From assembly GCF_004402405.1 (NCBI RefSeq), contig NZ_SOFE01000022.1, positions 95,341 through 159,340 on the forward strand: a stretch of DNA of 64,000 nucleotides. The letters run 5' to 3'. Both the position numbers and the translations under genes were made by a program. A model generated the notes under the pieces. The model had not been told where the DNA came from. It did no database searches and saw only the letters and a program-made list of their open reading frames with translations. The DNA is from Cryobacterium levicorallinum (GTDB lineage Bacteria; Actinomycetota; Actinomycetes; Actinomycetales; Microbacteriaceae). Shown here in pieces: positions 57,201 through 64,000 of the stretch (its first letter is position 1; every line of letters begins with the position of its first letter).

Positions 57201-60200
57201 TCGACGTAGTCACTGAACGTGATCGGGCTCGGGTTGGAGCGCTGGTCGAGCACACCGATGCGTACCAGGGCGATGCCGGTGGCTCCGCTGGCATCGCGCA
57301 CCCGGTATTGGAATTCGATGGCGCCGTGGTAGTCGAGCGGGCTCGAATAGACAATGGCGTCGCCGGTGGCGTTGACCCCGGCGGTTCCGCGCGCCGGTTG
57401 GGTCAGTACCCGGTCGAGCACGACGGTGTCGCCGTCCGCGTCGAGGCCGAAGCTGTCGAACGGAATCTCAATGCTCTCCCCCGACAGCACGCGGCCGTAG
57501 AGGGTGTGCGGCTGTGGGGCGGTGTTGTCGCCCTCGGCGAGCACCTCGATCGAGACGACGGCCGAGTCGATCAATTCGGGGGCGCCGGCGACATAGACGC
57601 TGTAGCCGAGTTCATAGCTGCCCGGCTGGTCCGGCGCGAGGTAGCGCAGCTCGACACCGGCCGCGAAGGCGAGACCCCGATCGCTTCTGTTCTGCACCGA
57701 TTCGGCGTTGAGCATCACGATATTGCCGTCGGGCGCGACGTCGTTGGCGAGCACGGGAATGTCAATCTGCGCGCCGACCCGCACCGACACGCTGTCGTTC
57801 CTGGCGATCGGTGCCTGCGGCACTGACGCCGGAAGCAGGTAGACGGTGGCCTCGCCGCGCACGGTGTACAGCGGGTTTTCGGTGCCGTCAGAGACGGTGT
57901 AGCGCACGGTGCCGAGTTTGCCCGGCCGTTCGTCGGCGGTCGAGCCGCGCACGCGCAACACGTTCTGGCCGACCACGTCGACGCTGAGCGACGCCCCGAA
58001 CACGGTCTCGGGGATGGCTTCGCCGAGCAGCAGCACCCGCCCGGCCGGGTTGGAGACGGCGGTGAAGACGTCGACGCTCGTGTCCGCCTTGGGCCGCACG
58101 AAAACGGTCACCGGGGAGGTGGTGAGTGCCTGCGCATCCGCTGACACCACCGAAATGCGCACGAAAGAGACGACTTCGCTGGCGTCGTCGGCGATGGTGA
58201 GACTGACCGTGTAGTTGCCTGGCATAGTGGCGACGAAGTCGAAGGAGGTTCCGTTGGCGGTGACGCCGACCGTGGATCCCTCGGAGCTGGTCGGGGTGGT
58301 CGCCGAATTGATGCGGTACAGGCCGGCTGCTCCGGAGACGTACTCGGCCGGGCTGACCGTGAGGCGTTCGTTCACCGAGGCGAGCAGTGCGAACGGTAGG
58401 GCCGTGAGCTGCGGGGTCGGCGTGACCGCGATCGTGAGCACCTTCTCGGCCGTGGCGCCGTGAATGTCGGAGACGCTCACCAGAATGGTTGCCGATTGCG
58501 CGGTCTGGTCGGCCGCGTTGGGGTGCTTGTAGACGAGCACCCCGGCCGGCGTCACGCTGACCGAGCCGACGTCGGTCGTGTTTACAACGGATGCGACGAA
58601 AATCGGATCCCCGTCGGGATCGACCCAGCCGGGCAGCACCGGAACGGTGACCGTACCGCCGGGTTGCACCTCGGGGCTCGGCCAGTCTTGCAGGCAGCCC
58701 TCGGTGCCGCACCATACCGGCGCGGCATTCACGTCGTCGCCGTGCACGGTCAGGGTGACCGTCGTGGCCGGCGAGTTGAGTCCGTCTACGCGGGAACCGT
58801 CGGTGACGGCGTAGCTGAACGTGGCCGAGCCGCGAGCGCCGGCGGCGACCTGCACTGCGATGGCCTGGTTCGAGTCGGTGACGCTGACGGTGCCCCAGGA
58901 AGGGTCAAGCCCGGTCACCGAGGCTGGCAGCACGGTGAGCACGTCGTCGTTGGCGTCGTGGTCGTTGAGCAGCACGGGAAGCAGGGCGAGTTGGTCGCTG
59001 CGCACCCCGAAGGCATCGGCAACCGCCACGGGAGCCTTGGGCTCGACAACCTCAGAGGCTTCCTCCACGTCGTCCTGGCGCTGCGGTTTTTCAGCCGCGG
59101 CGAGGGTCCAGTCCTGGGAACTCTTGACCAGGGCGCCGTCCGGAACGGTCCACACCCATCCGCTCCGGGAGTCGTTGAGAATCATGAGGGAGTCGTTGGA
59201 CCGAAACGCGGGGGCTGCGTCCCCGTTCGGTGTGGCCGTGCCGTAGCTGAGCGTCGTTTCGCCGGCGCTTTCGCTGAACAGGGTGCCGCCGGCGCCGGAG
59301 GACGGCAGCCAGGCCGCGTAGCGCTCGCCATTAAAAGGGGTCGGTACGGCCGGGGCGCCGAGCACAGTCTCAAAATCGCCGACCAGTTCGGTGCGGGCAC
59401 CGTCAGCCAGCGCAAAGGAGACCAGGCCGGTCTGGTCGGCCACGAGCACGCCGTCGGAACCGCGCAGGTCGTCGGTGCTGCTCGGGCGCTGCAGCACGGC
59501 CAGCTCGCTCAGATTCGTCTCGACCGGTTCGTCCTGGCCGGCCAGCCAGAGTTCGTCGCCGGCCATGCTGAGCAGCGCCCAGGTATCGCCTACGACGCTC
59601 AGTTGCGTGCCTGGCTCGGTCGGACCGTCGGTGACGGTGTCATCACCCAGAATTTCGTCGTCCACTATGGAATAGCGCAGCACGCTGTTGGCCGCGCTGG
59701 AGTAGCTGTAGAGCACGCCGGCGGGGGTGATCGCGACGGCGTCGGAGACGTAGAAGCGGGCGGTTTCGCCCTCGATGACCTCGTCGTCGGCGTAGGGGTT
59801 GACCGGGCGCGGGGACTCGGCCGCGCCGACCGCCCCGGCGAACACCGCTCCGGTGCTCGTGAGGTAGCCGACCCAGGCCCCCGATGAGACGACGGTGCGG
59901 GTACCGGCCGGGGTCACGTCGTAGTCGGCGGCGTCGTCGCCGAGGTCGATTGGCGCGGCGAGGCTCACGTCGACGACTTTTTCGTTGTTCTGCGCGTAGA
60001 GCAGCACGGTCGCGTCGGTCTGCACCAATTCGCTCGGCGCCGGCACGGTTTTCACGGTGTCCAGTTCGAGCAGGTCGGTGTTGATGCGGGCGTACCGGTT
60101 GCCGTCGCCGCTCTGCAGCGCCCAGATCGAGCTCGCGTGCACCGGAGTCTGCTTCACGTCGAAACCGTCGACGACTATGGCCACCGTGGCCAGCAACGCA

Positions 60201-60289
60201 CCAATCGCGGCCACCGCCATAATGCGAATCATGCCGCGACGCTTCTTCGATATCACCGGGAATCGGCGGCGGGTACGCGGCCCGGCCAC
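54269..60289 (-). CDS. Giant Ig-like/fibronectin-III surface protein
   Basis: I start it at the GTG at 60289, where TAG-GTG overlap with the kinase stop gives TAGTG; the frame upstream runs antisense-free through the kinase gene without coding character. The 2006-residue product has a basic N-terminus, one membrane helix (about 20-42), a beta-rich domain of roughly 300 residues, then many tandem cadherin/Ig-like repeats (for example LLPVLLNDHDANDDVLTV, IDIPVLANDVAPDGNIVML). FN3-like modules lie near the C-terminus (YPKLTGFTLYRNGASVG) and a Thr-rich tail ends the protein. It lies between kinase and moxR in the operon. It is probably membrane-tethered and exposed; the ligand is unknown. Confidence 0.88.
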   Translation of the reverse strand: MAGPRTRRRFPVISKKRRGMIRIMAVAAIGALLATVAIVVDGFDVKQTPVHASSIWALQSGDGNRYARINTDLLELDTVKTVPAPSELVQTDATVLLYAQNNEKVVDVSLAAPIDLGDDAADYDVTPAGTRTVVSSGAWVGYLTSTGAVFAGAVGAAESPRPVNPYADDEVIEGETARFYVSDAVAITPAGVLYSYSSAANSVLRYSIVDDEILGDDTVTDGPTEPGTQLSVVGDTWALLSMAGDELWLAGQDEPVETNLSELAVLQRPSSTDDLRGSDGVLVADQTGLVSFALADGARTELVGDFETVLGAPAVPTPFNGERYAAWLPSSGAGGTLFSESAGETTLSYGTATPNGDAAPAFRSNDSLMILNDSRSGWVWTVPDGALVKSSQDWTLAAAEKPQRQDDVEEASEVVEPKAPVAVADAFGVRSDQLALLPVLLNDHDANDDVLTVLPASVTGLDPSWGTVSVTDSNQAIAVQVAAGARGSATFSYAVTDGSRVDGLNSPATTVTLTVHGDDVNAAPVWCGTEGCLQDWPSPEVQPGGTVTVPVLPGWVDPDGDPIFVASVVNTTDVGSVSVTPAGVLVYKHPNAADQTAQSATILVSVSDIHGATAEKVLTIAVTPTPQLTALPFALLASVNERLTVSPAEYVSGAAGLYRINSATTPTSSEGSTVGVTANGTSFDFVATMPGNYTVSLTIADDASEVVSFVRISVVSADAQALTTSPVTVFVRPKADTSVDVFTAVSNPAGRVLLLGEAIPETVFGASLSVDVVGQNVLRVRGSTADERPGKLGTVRYTVSDGTENPLYTVRGEATVYLLPASVPQAPIARNDSVSVRVGAQIDIPVLANDVAPDGNIVMLNAESVQNRSDRGLAFAAGVELRYLAPDQPGSYELGYSVYVAGAPELIDSAVVSIEVLAEGDNTAPQPHTLYGRVLSGESIEIPFDSFGLDADGDTVVLDRVLTQPARGTAGVNATGDAIVYSSPLDYHGAIEFQYRVRDASGATGIALVRIGVLDQRSNPSPITFSDYVEVQVGADNLVIVRPAANDVEPGGGRLTLTGVTPDATAGSLEYDALQQRIGQVTDSQVVFTAGDDPGLLTFVYSVANENEDVGQGLIVVKVVRASVPDFPIVIDTTVALDDRDSFPTGIDVVTGKVSWNSGDVGGLTLALWGDHPGLTVSGWKISGEVPDEGLLAPFSLTGLNFQGVEVTTYGFLRIPAADAIILALKKGNVEQNVREDASVSFDLASLVSIPAGTELQLERSGIRSSGERANARCTFDAGTRVTYRAGSDAPWSDSCTVPVRIDGQEDYTQLVVPIVVEPLDPQPTLRPAALTQSPGADDIRYDLTHMVDWQGKGAVPALTFATEIVSDQFTVTQDGAILTISVADNAVAGREAAVTVSLASHRDAEPALLALKVGPAPSELPKGGTVARTCSQSSGSSCSIAVVGVAGEVNLYRNTPLVLVSVAAPSTCVGVSFAVENTRSVRASWSGDTAGGVCEASFVVRDAQGKLSAGSRNGSITVDLQGYPKVPNAVTQIAYGDESITLSVSPGGANSTYPKLTGFTLYRNGASVGRCDVSGDCGVIRTTENGLKDRYEAKAVNAVGESRSAVSVTAWSYDTPGMGTLTAEPVFDEDVTSAGTGAVTVTIENNDRSTNRYSVNGVEQRVASPGLGTTELTLALEVGDQNITVTPLSRHEQPAGTGPTEETTSQTVLVAGSPAITSAGVLSSQNRSITVAQARFEKNFSTLPEEFLYVASLTEGATCRLSATGLTSAGAAATSKDREIDGLTKHTEYFVTVCYSNGYGVATAAADSITTWEQPPAPGNGEYTYGLAAPVDGQYLITAPTSSTTAPSDFVVDFENFDAVRGSTVFGADPRIRVRYCTEADSTLCSDWSTVEAADAARAWQVRFAVNGLDNSGCVIGGTLAVAVDATDSGLAEGVVTAAQYDVINPNGGRMWVDGDQNVPLDAAQTRNVNWTLSWTAPETSGLEIVSGTTTTTAVACTAATTTTP

Positions 60290-61434
60290 TAGATCAGCCC
60301 AACGAGAAACAGGGCGCCGAACATCGCGCCACCACCGACGACGACCGCCCCGACCAGCAGCAGGGCGAGGGCCACCGGGCGCAGGCGCGTTCGGCGGGGG
60401 CCGTCGACGTCGACGTCGGTCAGCGTGCCCTCCCGCGTTTGTGAGGCCGGGCGACGGGTGCCCCGGCCGGGGCGCAGCGACGCGATGACCACGTCGGAGA
60501 CGACCGGGCCACGCGCCTCCAGGTTGTTGAAATCGACGGGCACGCCAGCGGATGCCCACGCTTCGTCCGCCACTTCGAGCGCCGTGATCGGCAGCCCCAG
60601 GTCGCGTTGCACCCGCTGCAGATCGTGGGCGCACTCGAGCAGGCTCGCTTGGCGGCTGGCCGGGTCGCGACTCATCATGCGGGCGAGGATGGTTTCGAGG
60701 GCGGGGGGAACATCCGCTCGCCCGATGCTCGTGTATTTGGCCCGGCTGATGCGTTGTTTCAGCTGTGCGCGGGATCCGGCGGATCCGGCGGGCAGGTCGA
60801 ACGGGGCCCGATCGGCCAGTAGCGAGTAGAGGGTGGCGCCGAACGACCAGACTTCGGTGGCGACGGTACCGGTCGTGCGTTCGTCGACAACTTCTGGGGC
60901 GCTCCACGGCAGCGACATGGCGAACAGTTCGCCCGGGCCGCCGCCAGCCAGGGAAGCGGCGATACCGAAGTCACCGAGCACCGGACCGCCGAAGGTCGTG
61001 GTGAGAATGTTGGACGGTTTGATGTCTCGGTGCAGCACCTTGGAGCGGTGTGCGGTTTCGAGGGCGCAGGCGATTTTGACCGCGACGCCCAGCACCGTCG
61101 CCAGGCGCAGCGGCGCAGCGCGCTCACGCGAGGAGTATGAGCCAGGGCAGAATTCCATCACGAGATAGGGGCGGCCGTCGGCCGAGATGCTCGCGTTGTA
61201 GACGGTGAGAATAGACGGATGCGAGCTGAGCCTGGCCATGACATCGGCTTCGGCATTGAATGAGCGCAATACGTCATCGTCGACGATGTCCCGCAGCAGC
61301 ACTTTGACGGCCACGGAGCGGCGCGGCATGTTCTGTTCGAACAGAAAGACGTCGGCGAATCCGCCGGTGCCGAGCGGGCGCACGTAGCTGTATCCCGACA
61401 AAACGGGCGGAACAGAGGGAAGTCGCCTGCCCAT
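60289..61434 (-). CDS. Membrane-anchored Ser/Thr protein kinase
   Basis: The 381-residue product has a complete Hanks-type kinase domain: GTGGFADVF (22-30), VAVK with Lys44, Glu62 in helix C, HRD (135-137, in VLHRDIKPSN) and DFG (155-157). A Pro/Arg-rich juxtamembrane region and one C-terminal membrane helix (about 351-379) follow, with almost no extracytoplasmic part. It therefore lacks the PASTA sensor of PknB. It leads the operon with the giant surface protein, FHA and PP2C genes. Confidence 0.95.
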   Translation of the reverse strand: MGRRLPSVPPVLSGYSYVRPLGTGGFADVFLFEQNMPRRSVAVKVLLRDIVDDDVLRSFNAEADVMARLSSHPSILTVYNASISADGRPYLVMEFCPGSYSSRERAAPLRLATVLGVAVKIACALETAHRSKVLHRDIKPSNILTTTFGGPVLGDFGIAASLAGGGPGELFAMSLPWSAPEVVDERTTGTVATEVWSFGATLYSLLADRAPFDLPAGSAGSRAQLKQRISRAKYTSIGRADVPPALETILARMMSRDPASRQASLLECAHDLQRVQRDLGLPITALEVADEAWASAGVPVDFNNLEARGPVVSDVVIASLRPGRGTRRPASQTREGTLTDVDVDGPRRTRLRPVALALLLVGAVVVGGGAMFGALFLVGLI

Positions 61435-61519
61435 TGCTCCCCCCGACCTGCGTTGTTTCTGTCGTGCAACCTTGTGCTGGTCTAAGGTTCAAGCTTAACC
61501 ACGGCGCCCGATCCCGACA

Positions 61520-61557
61520 CCCACAAGGGGACATGGTACACCCCCACAATGGGGGTG
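61520..61557 (-). promoter_or_regulatory. CCCACAA boxes and CACCCCCA-TGGGGGTG inverted repeat upstream of the kinase
   Basis: CCCACAA occurs at 61520-61526 and 61543-61549. The second lies in a perfect inverted repeat CACCCCCA (61539-61546) and TGGGGGTG (61550-61557). CACCCCCACAATGGG matches the pilA1 upstream sequence in 14 of 15 bases. It sits about 90-115 bp upstream of the kinase start and is a candidate shared operator. Confidence 0.6.
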
Positions 61558-61601
61558 CAAAATGTGAGCGCGGTGGGGGCCACGGAAGGCTTGACCGGGC
61601 G

Positions 61602-61893
61602 CTAGCCGCGGATAGCGTTGCCGAGCTCGGTGTCCGCGTTGCCGCGTGCGTCGGCGGTGAAGAACTGACTCATGCCGTCGAGGCCGTCGACCGCGACGGG
61701 TCGTGCCCTGCGTGAACGAGTCATACGCGGTCTGGAAAGCATCCGAAGCTGAGTCCGTCACGAAGCGGGAACCGACCAGGTTGTTCACGAGCGTCTGCAG
61801 CTCGGTCAGCTTGGTGATGAGGTCTTCCTTGCCGCAACTGAGTCGACCAGCGGCATCCGTCATGTCGGACTAGGTCACCTTGCGATTGGCCAC
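61602..61893 (-). pseudogene. WXG100-family (ESAT-6-like) protein, broken
   Basis: The frame from a GTG at 61893 (ribosome-binding site GGGGGGA) reads VANRKVT, then a TAG at 61872-61870. After it comes MTDAAGRLSCGKEDL and LQTLVNNLVGSRFVTD, then AFQTAYDSFTQGTT. A one-base insertion, most simply in the CCC of ACCCGT, then shifts the frame. The correct continuation, VDGLDGMSQFF and ELGNAIRG, ends at the TAG at 61604-61602. Without the two lesions it would be 96 residues, the WXG100 size. Such proteins are type VII secretion substrates; this one lies directly upstream of the kinase operon. Confidence 0.82.
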
Positions 61894-62057
61894 GGTGTCC
61901 CCCCCACTTGTTTGAGCCCGAAGGGTGCGTGTGGTCCTGACCGAATGGCAATACCCCGGACGGGGTCGAATAGGGGTGCACTCGCCGTCCACTGCCCTCG
62001 CTGGACGCTAGCTGCACGTAGTCGGGGTGCTGGCTACCTGCGAGACCCACCCGTTTC

Positions 62058-62118
62058 CGTTGGTCGAGCTTGCCGAGACCGCCGTGGACTGGCCTGAGCC
62101 GGTCTCGACAACGCGCGG
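62058..62118. repeat. REP-like inverted repeat of the GGTCTCGACAAG type
   Basis: TTGGTCGAGCTTGCCGAGAC (62060-62079) and GGTCTCGACAACGCGCGG (62101-62118) form imperfect inverted arms around CGAGACC/GGTCTCG. From general knowledge, close variants are scattered in many actinobacterial genomes near gene ends. Confidence 0.6.
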
Positions 62119-62160
62119 TCTGCCCGAATGCATATTCGCACAGAAATTCAAACATATTTG

Positions 62161-62203
62161 AGAATCTCTCGACTCTGGTGCATGGTTTTGGTATCCTTCT
62201 TCT
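62161..62203 (+). promoter_or_regulatory. Promoter block of the second DUF222-HNH gene, possibly leaderless
   Basis: This block aligns with 26701-26737. TATCCT (62192-62197) lies only 6 bases before the ATG and no ribosome-binding site is present, so the transcript is probably leaderless. Confidence 0.5.
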
Positions 62204-63904
62204 ATGAGCCAGAGCGGCGATACTCCCCAGCCGGGCCGTGTCGATCCGTTCTTCGCGGCTCACGGCTACCCGCCGTCCACACCCGAAGAGCGTGCCGAGT
62301 TCGAGGTGTTCTGGGCGCAGTGTCAGGCTGATTGGCGGCTCCAACTGGCCGAGGGGCTCGGAGACTGCGCCCTGTACGAGGTCACCGACCCGGTCGATCC
62401 GGAACCAGTCAACCCGGCATCAGTGAGCCCGGCACCGGTGAGCCTGGCGATTGACCGCCCGGAGTTGATTGACGGCCCGCCCATTCCGGCCGACCTCGAT
62501 CTGACCGAGGTGTTCGCCGCGGTGCCGCCCGAGCACCTCTTCGATGAGGACCTCCGCGAAGAGTTCCTCTATACGAATTACCTCGCGGACAATTTTCTCC
62601 CGGACGATTTCCTCGCCGACGATTCCCTCCCGGCCGAAGGCGCCGCTGGTGAGTTCTCTGCTGGCGCCGATAACTCTGGACAACCCGACCCGGAAGACGA
62701 CAGCCCCGCGGATGTGCTGAGTCCGTTCCAGCGGCACCAGGCGCAGTTCGTCGACCGGGTGCTCTACCTGGAGAAGGTGATCGCGTGGGCGCAGGCGAGT
62801 AAGGCTGAGGTCCTGACTGAGGCGTGGGATTACACCACCAACAGTGCCGAGACCGGCCGCCCGCAGGCCGGTCCGCAGCATGAGCACGACTGGGATGCGA
62901 CCTTCGCCGCTCAGCAGGGCCTGGTCGCCGAAATGGCCTGTGCGCTGCGCATCCCGGCCGGCACCGCGTCTGGCCTGTTGCGGGAGAGCCGGGTGCTGGT
63001 CGAATCCCGGCCCGAGACCCTCGATGCTCTCCGCACCGGGGAGATCTCCCTGCGGCACGCCCAGCGGCTGCTCGACCAGCTCGATTCCGTCTCCGAGCCC
63101 GCCCGCGCCGAGCTGGAGGCGGTGTTGCTGCCGCACGCTCGCAAACTCACCGCGACGCAGTTCGATGGAAAAGCCCGCAAACTCCGCGAGCGGTTCCACC
63201 CCGACAGCATCACCGTTCGCCGCACCCGGTGCCTGGCCGATCGCCGGGTGCAGTTCTTCCCCGACAAGGACGGCATGGCGACCCTCTGGTTGCGGGCGGC
63301 CGGCGACGACGTGCAGAGTATCTATACCCGCGTCACCGATGCTGCGATCAGTCTGCAGGGCCCCGATGAGCCCCGCACCCTCAGCCAACTCCGCGCCGAC
63401 GTCGCCATTGACCTGCTCCAGCAGGGCGTCACCGGCAGCGGCCTCGGCGCCGGCCTCACCGCCAACGTCAACATCACCGTCCCCGTCCTCACCCTGATGG
63501 GTCAGAGCGAGGAACCCGCCGAGCTCGAAGGGTACGGCCCAATCGATCCGGAGACGGCCCGCCGGCTGGCTGGGACCGCGACGAGTTTTCTGCGCGTCCT
63601 CACCCACCCGCACACCGGCATCGTCCTCGACGTCAGCTCCACCCCGTTCCGCGTGCCGGCGGCGCTGAAGAAATACCTGCGCCTACGCGATGGAACCTGC
63701 CGGTTCCCCGGCTGCAACCGCTCCGCCGGCCACTCCGACCTCGACCACACCATAGATAAACAATTCGGCGGCCCCACCACCGCCACCAACCTCCACTCCC
63801 TCTCGCCCGCCCACCACAACCTCAAGCACTTCTCCGATTGGAAAGCCACTGACCTGCCGCGGATATCTCGGACAGTGGGCCCTCTTAAAGTGAGGGTTCA
63901 CTGA
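62204..63904 (+). CDS. DUF222-HNH endonuclease (13E12-type), 3' end replaced by an IS
   Basis: The 566-residue product starts MSQSGDTPQPG. After a variable acidic N-terminal region with near-repeats (LADNFLPDDFLADDSLP) it has the DUF222 helical domain (about 180-400) and a C-terminal HNH domain with CRFPGCNRSAGHSDLDHTID, then TNLHSLSPAHHNLKH. The family-like sequence stops at WKATDLP (about 63860). The last 13 residues are translated from the inserted IS end, so only the extreme C-terminus is altered and the HNH core is intact. The family is abundant in actinobacteria; its function is largely unknown. Confidence 0.87.
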   Translation: MSQSGDTPQPGRVDPFFAAHGYPPSTPEERAEFEVFWAQCQADWRLQLAEGLGDCALYEVTDPVDPEPVNPASVSPAPVSLAIDRPELIDGPPIPADLDLTEVFAAVPPEHLFDEDLREEFLYTNYLADNFLPDDFLADDSLPAEGAAGEFSAGADNSGQPDPEDDSPADVLSPFQRHQAQFVDRVLYLEKVIAWAQASKAEVLTEAWDYTTNSAETGRPQAGPQHEHDWDATFAAQQGLVAEMACALRIPAGTASGLLRESRVLVESRPETLDALRTGEISLRHAQRLLDQLDSVSEPARAELEAVLLPHARKLTATQFDGKARKLRERFHPDSITVRRTRCLADRRVQFFPDKDGMATLWLRAAGDDVQSIYTRVTDAAISLQGPDEPRTLSQLRADVAIDLLQQGVTGSGLGAGLTANVNITVPVLTLMGQSEEPAELEGYGPIDPETARRLAGTATSFLRVLTHPHTGIVLDVSSTPFRVPAALKKYLRLRDGTCRFPGCNRSAGHSDLDHTIDKQFGGPTTATNLHSLSPAHHNLKHFSDWKATDLPRISRTVGPLKVRVH

Positions 63905-64000
63905 AAGTAGAGATCAGCATGACCGCAGCACGCAGGCGTTTCACCCAGGAGTTCAAAGACGAGCTGTGCCGTGAGGTGATCAACACCTCCAAGCCGATCA
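63861..64000 (+). mobile_element. Left end of an IS3-type insertion sequence (cut by window edge)
   Basis: Sequence unrelated to the HNH family begins just after 63860, with the candidate terminal region ATCTCGGACAGTGGGCCCTC. A transposase OrfA start follows within 60 bp. The exact terminal inverted repeat and any target duplication cannot be defined without the right end. Confidence 0.7.
63919..64000 (+). CDS. IS3-family transposase OrfA, N-terminal part only
   Basis: The ATG at 63919 opens MTAARRRFTQEFKDELCREV and continues to the window edge after 27 residues. The FTQEFK(D/A)E pattern is the N-terminus of the helix-turn-helix OrfA of IS3-type elements. GTAGAG lies upstream as a weak ribosome-binding site. 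Confidence 0.75.
   Translation, partial: MTAARRRFTQEFKDELCREVINTSKPI

Larger units (their letters stand above)
61894..62203. other. 310-bp region before the second DUF222-HNH gene
   Basis: No gene is supported. It contains a REP-like sequence at 62058-62118 and the promoter block of the HNH gene at its end. Confidence 0.7.

Noticed and set aside
60290..60907. N-terminal extension of the giant surface protein frame by about 206 residues
   Set aside because: The stretch is Arg/Pro-rich, overlaps the kinase gene in another frame and has no family character; the GTG at 60289 coupled to the kinase stop is better.
63870..63890. GGGCCC in the IS end as a fifth copy of the four-box element
   Set aside because: Single box only; no second box at 13, 18 or 19 bp.

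Overview
The window looks like chromosomal DNA of a high-GC actinobacterium, most probably a Microbacteriaceae member. The S10/spc and str ribosomal operons have actinobacterial-type proteins, the genes are packed with ATGA/TAATG overlaps, and there is an actinobacterial kinase/FHA/PP2C/MoxR/DUF58 locus plus DUF222-HNH genes. I cannot name a genus from sequence alone.

Layout. (1) 1-13100, all minus strand: rpsJ-rplC-rplD-rplW-rplB-rpsS-rplV-rpsC-rplP-rpmC-rpsQ-rplN-rplX-rplE-(no S14 gene)-rpsH, then a small membrane-anchored protein, tuf, fusA, rpsG and rpsL behind a good promoter at 13070-13099. (2) 13268-15818: three poorly known proteins, two of them membrane proteins. (3) 15906-26036: type IV pilus (T4P) operon 1, pilT-pilC-pilA-pilV-pilW-pilX-pilM-pilN-pilO. 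(4) 26037-27759: a repeat-rich intergenic region and a wrecked DUF222-HNH gene. (5) 27818-38310: a second, paralogous T4P operon, pilB-pilT-pilC-pilA-pilV-pilW-pilX-pilD-pilM-pilN-pilO. It carries the only pilB and the only prepilin peptidase in the window. (6) 38484-39061: transposase debris and an unclassified fragment. (7) 38995-43724: a probable sulfur-scavenging neighbourhood with an OsmC-like protein, MetY, a CoA-binding protein, an LLM flavin monooxygenase and a divergent flavin reductase. An acetyl-CoA synthetase and an acyltransferase-3 remnant follow. (8) 46294-61434: a minus-strand operon for a membrane Ser/Thr kinase, a 2006-residue Ig/FN3 surface protein, MoxR, DUF58, a transglutaminase-like protein without its catalytic Cys and His, an FHA protein, a PP2C phosphatase and a Thr-motif membrane protein. 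A broken WXG100 gene sits just upstream. (9) 62204-64000: an intact-looking DUF222-HNH gene whose 3' end is cut by an IS3-type element running off the window.

How the genes work together. The two T4P operons share the same core order and the same ATGA coupling, but their minor pilins differ greatly in size. This suggests two pilus types that may share one PilB and one PilD. The kinase operon looks like a reversible Thr-phosphorylation module (kinase, phosphatase, FHA reader, tails with repeated acidic-Thr motifs) joined to a MoxR/DUF58/transglutaminase-like envelope module and a giant surface protein.

The most novel-looking signals are non-coding. One is a dispersed element made of four GGGCCC boxes with conserved spacing, present three times (13168, 14664, 26416). 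The other is CCCACAA / CCCCA-TGGGG motifs shared by the upstream regions of pilA1, pilA2, pilB and the kinase operon.
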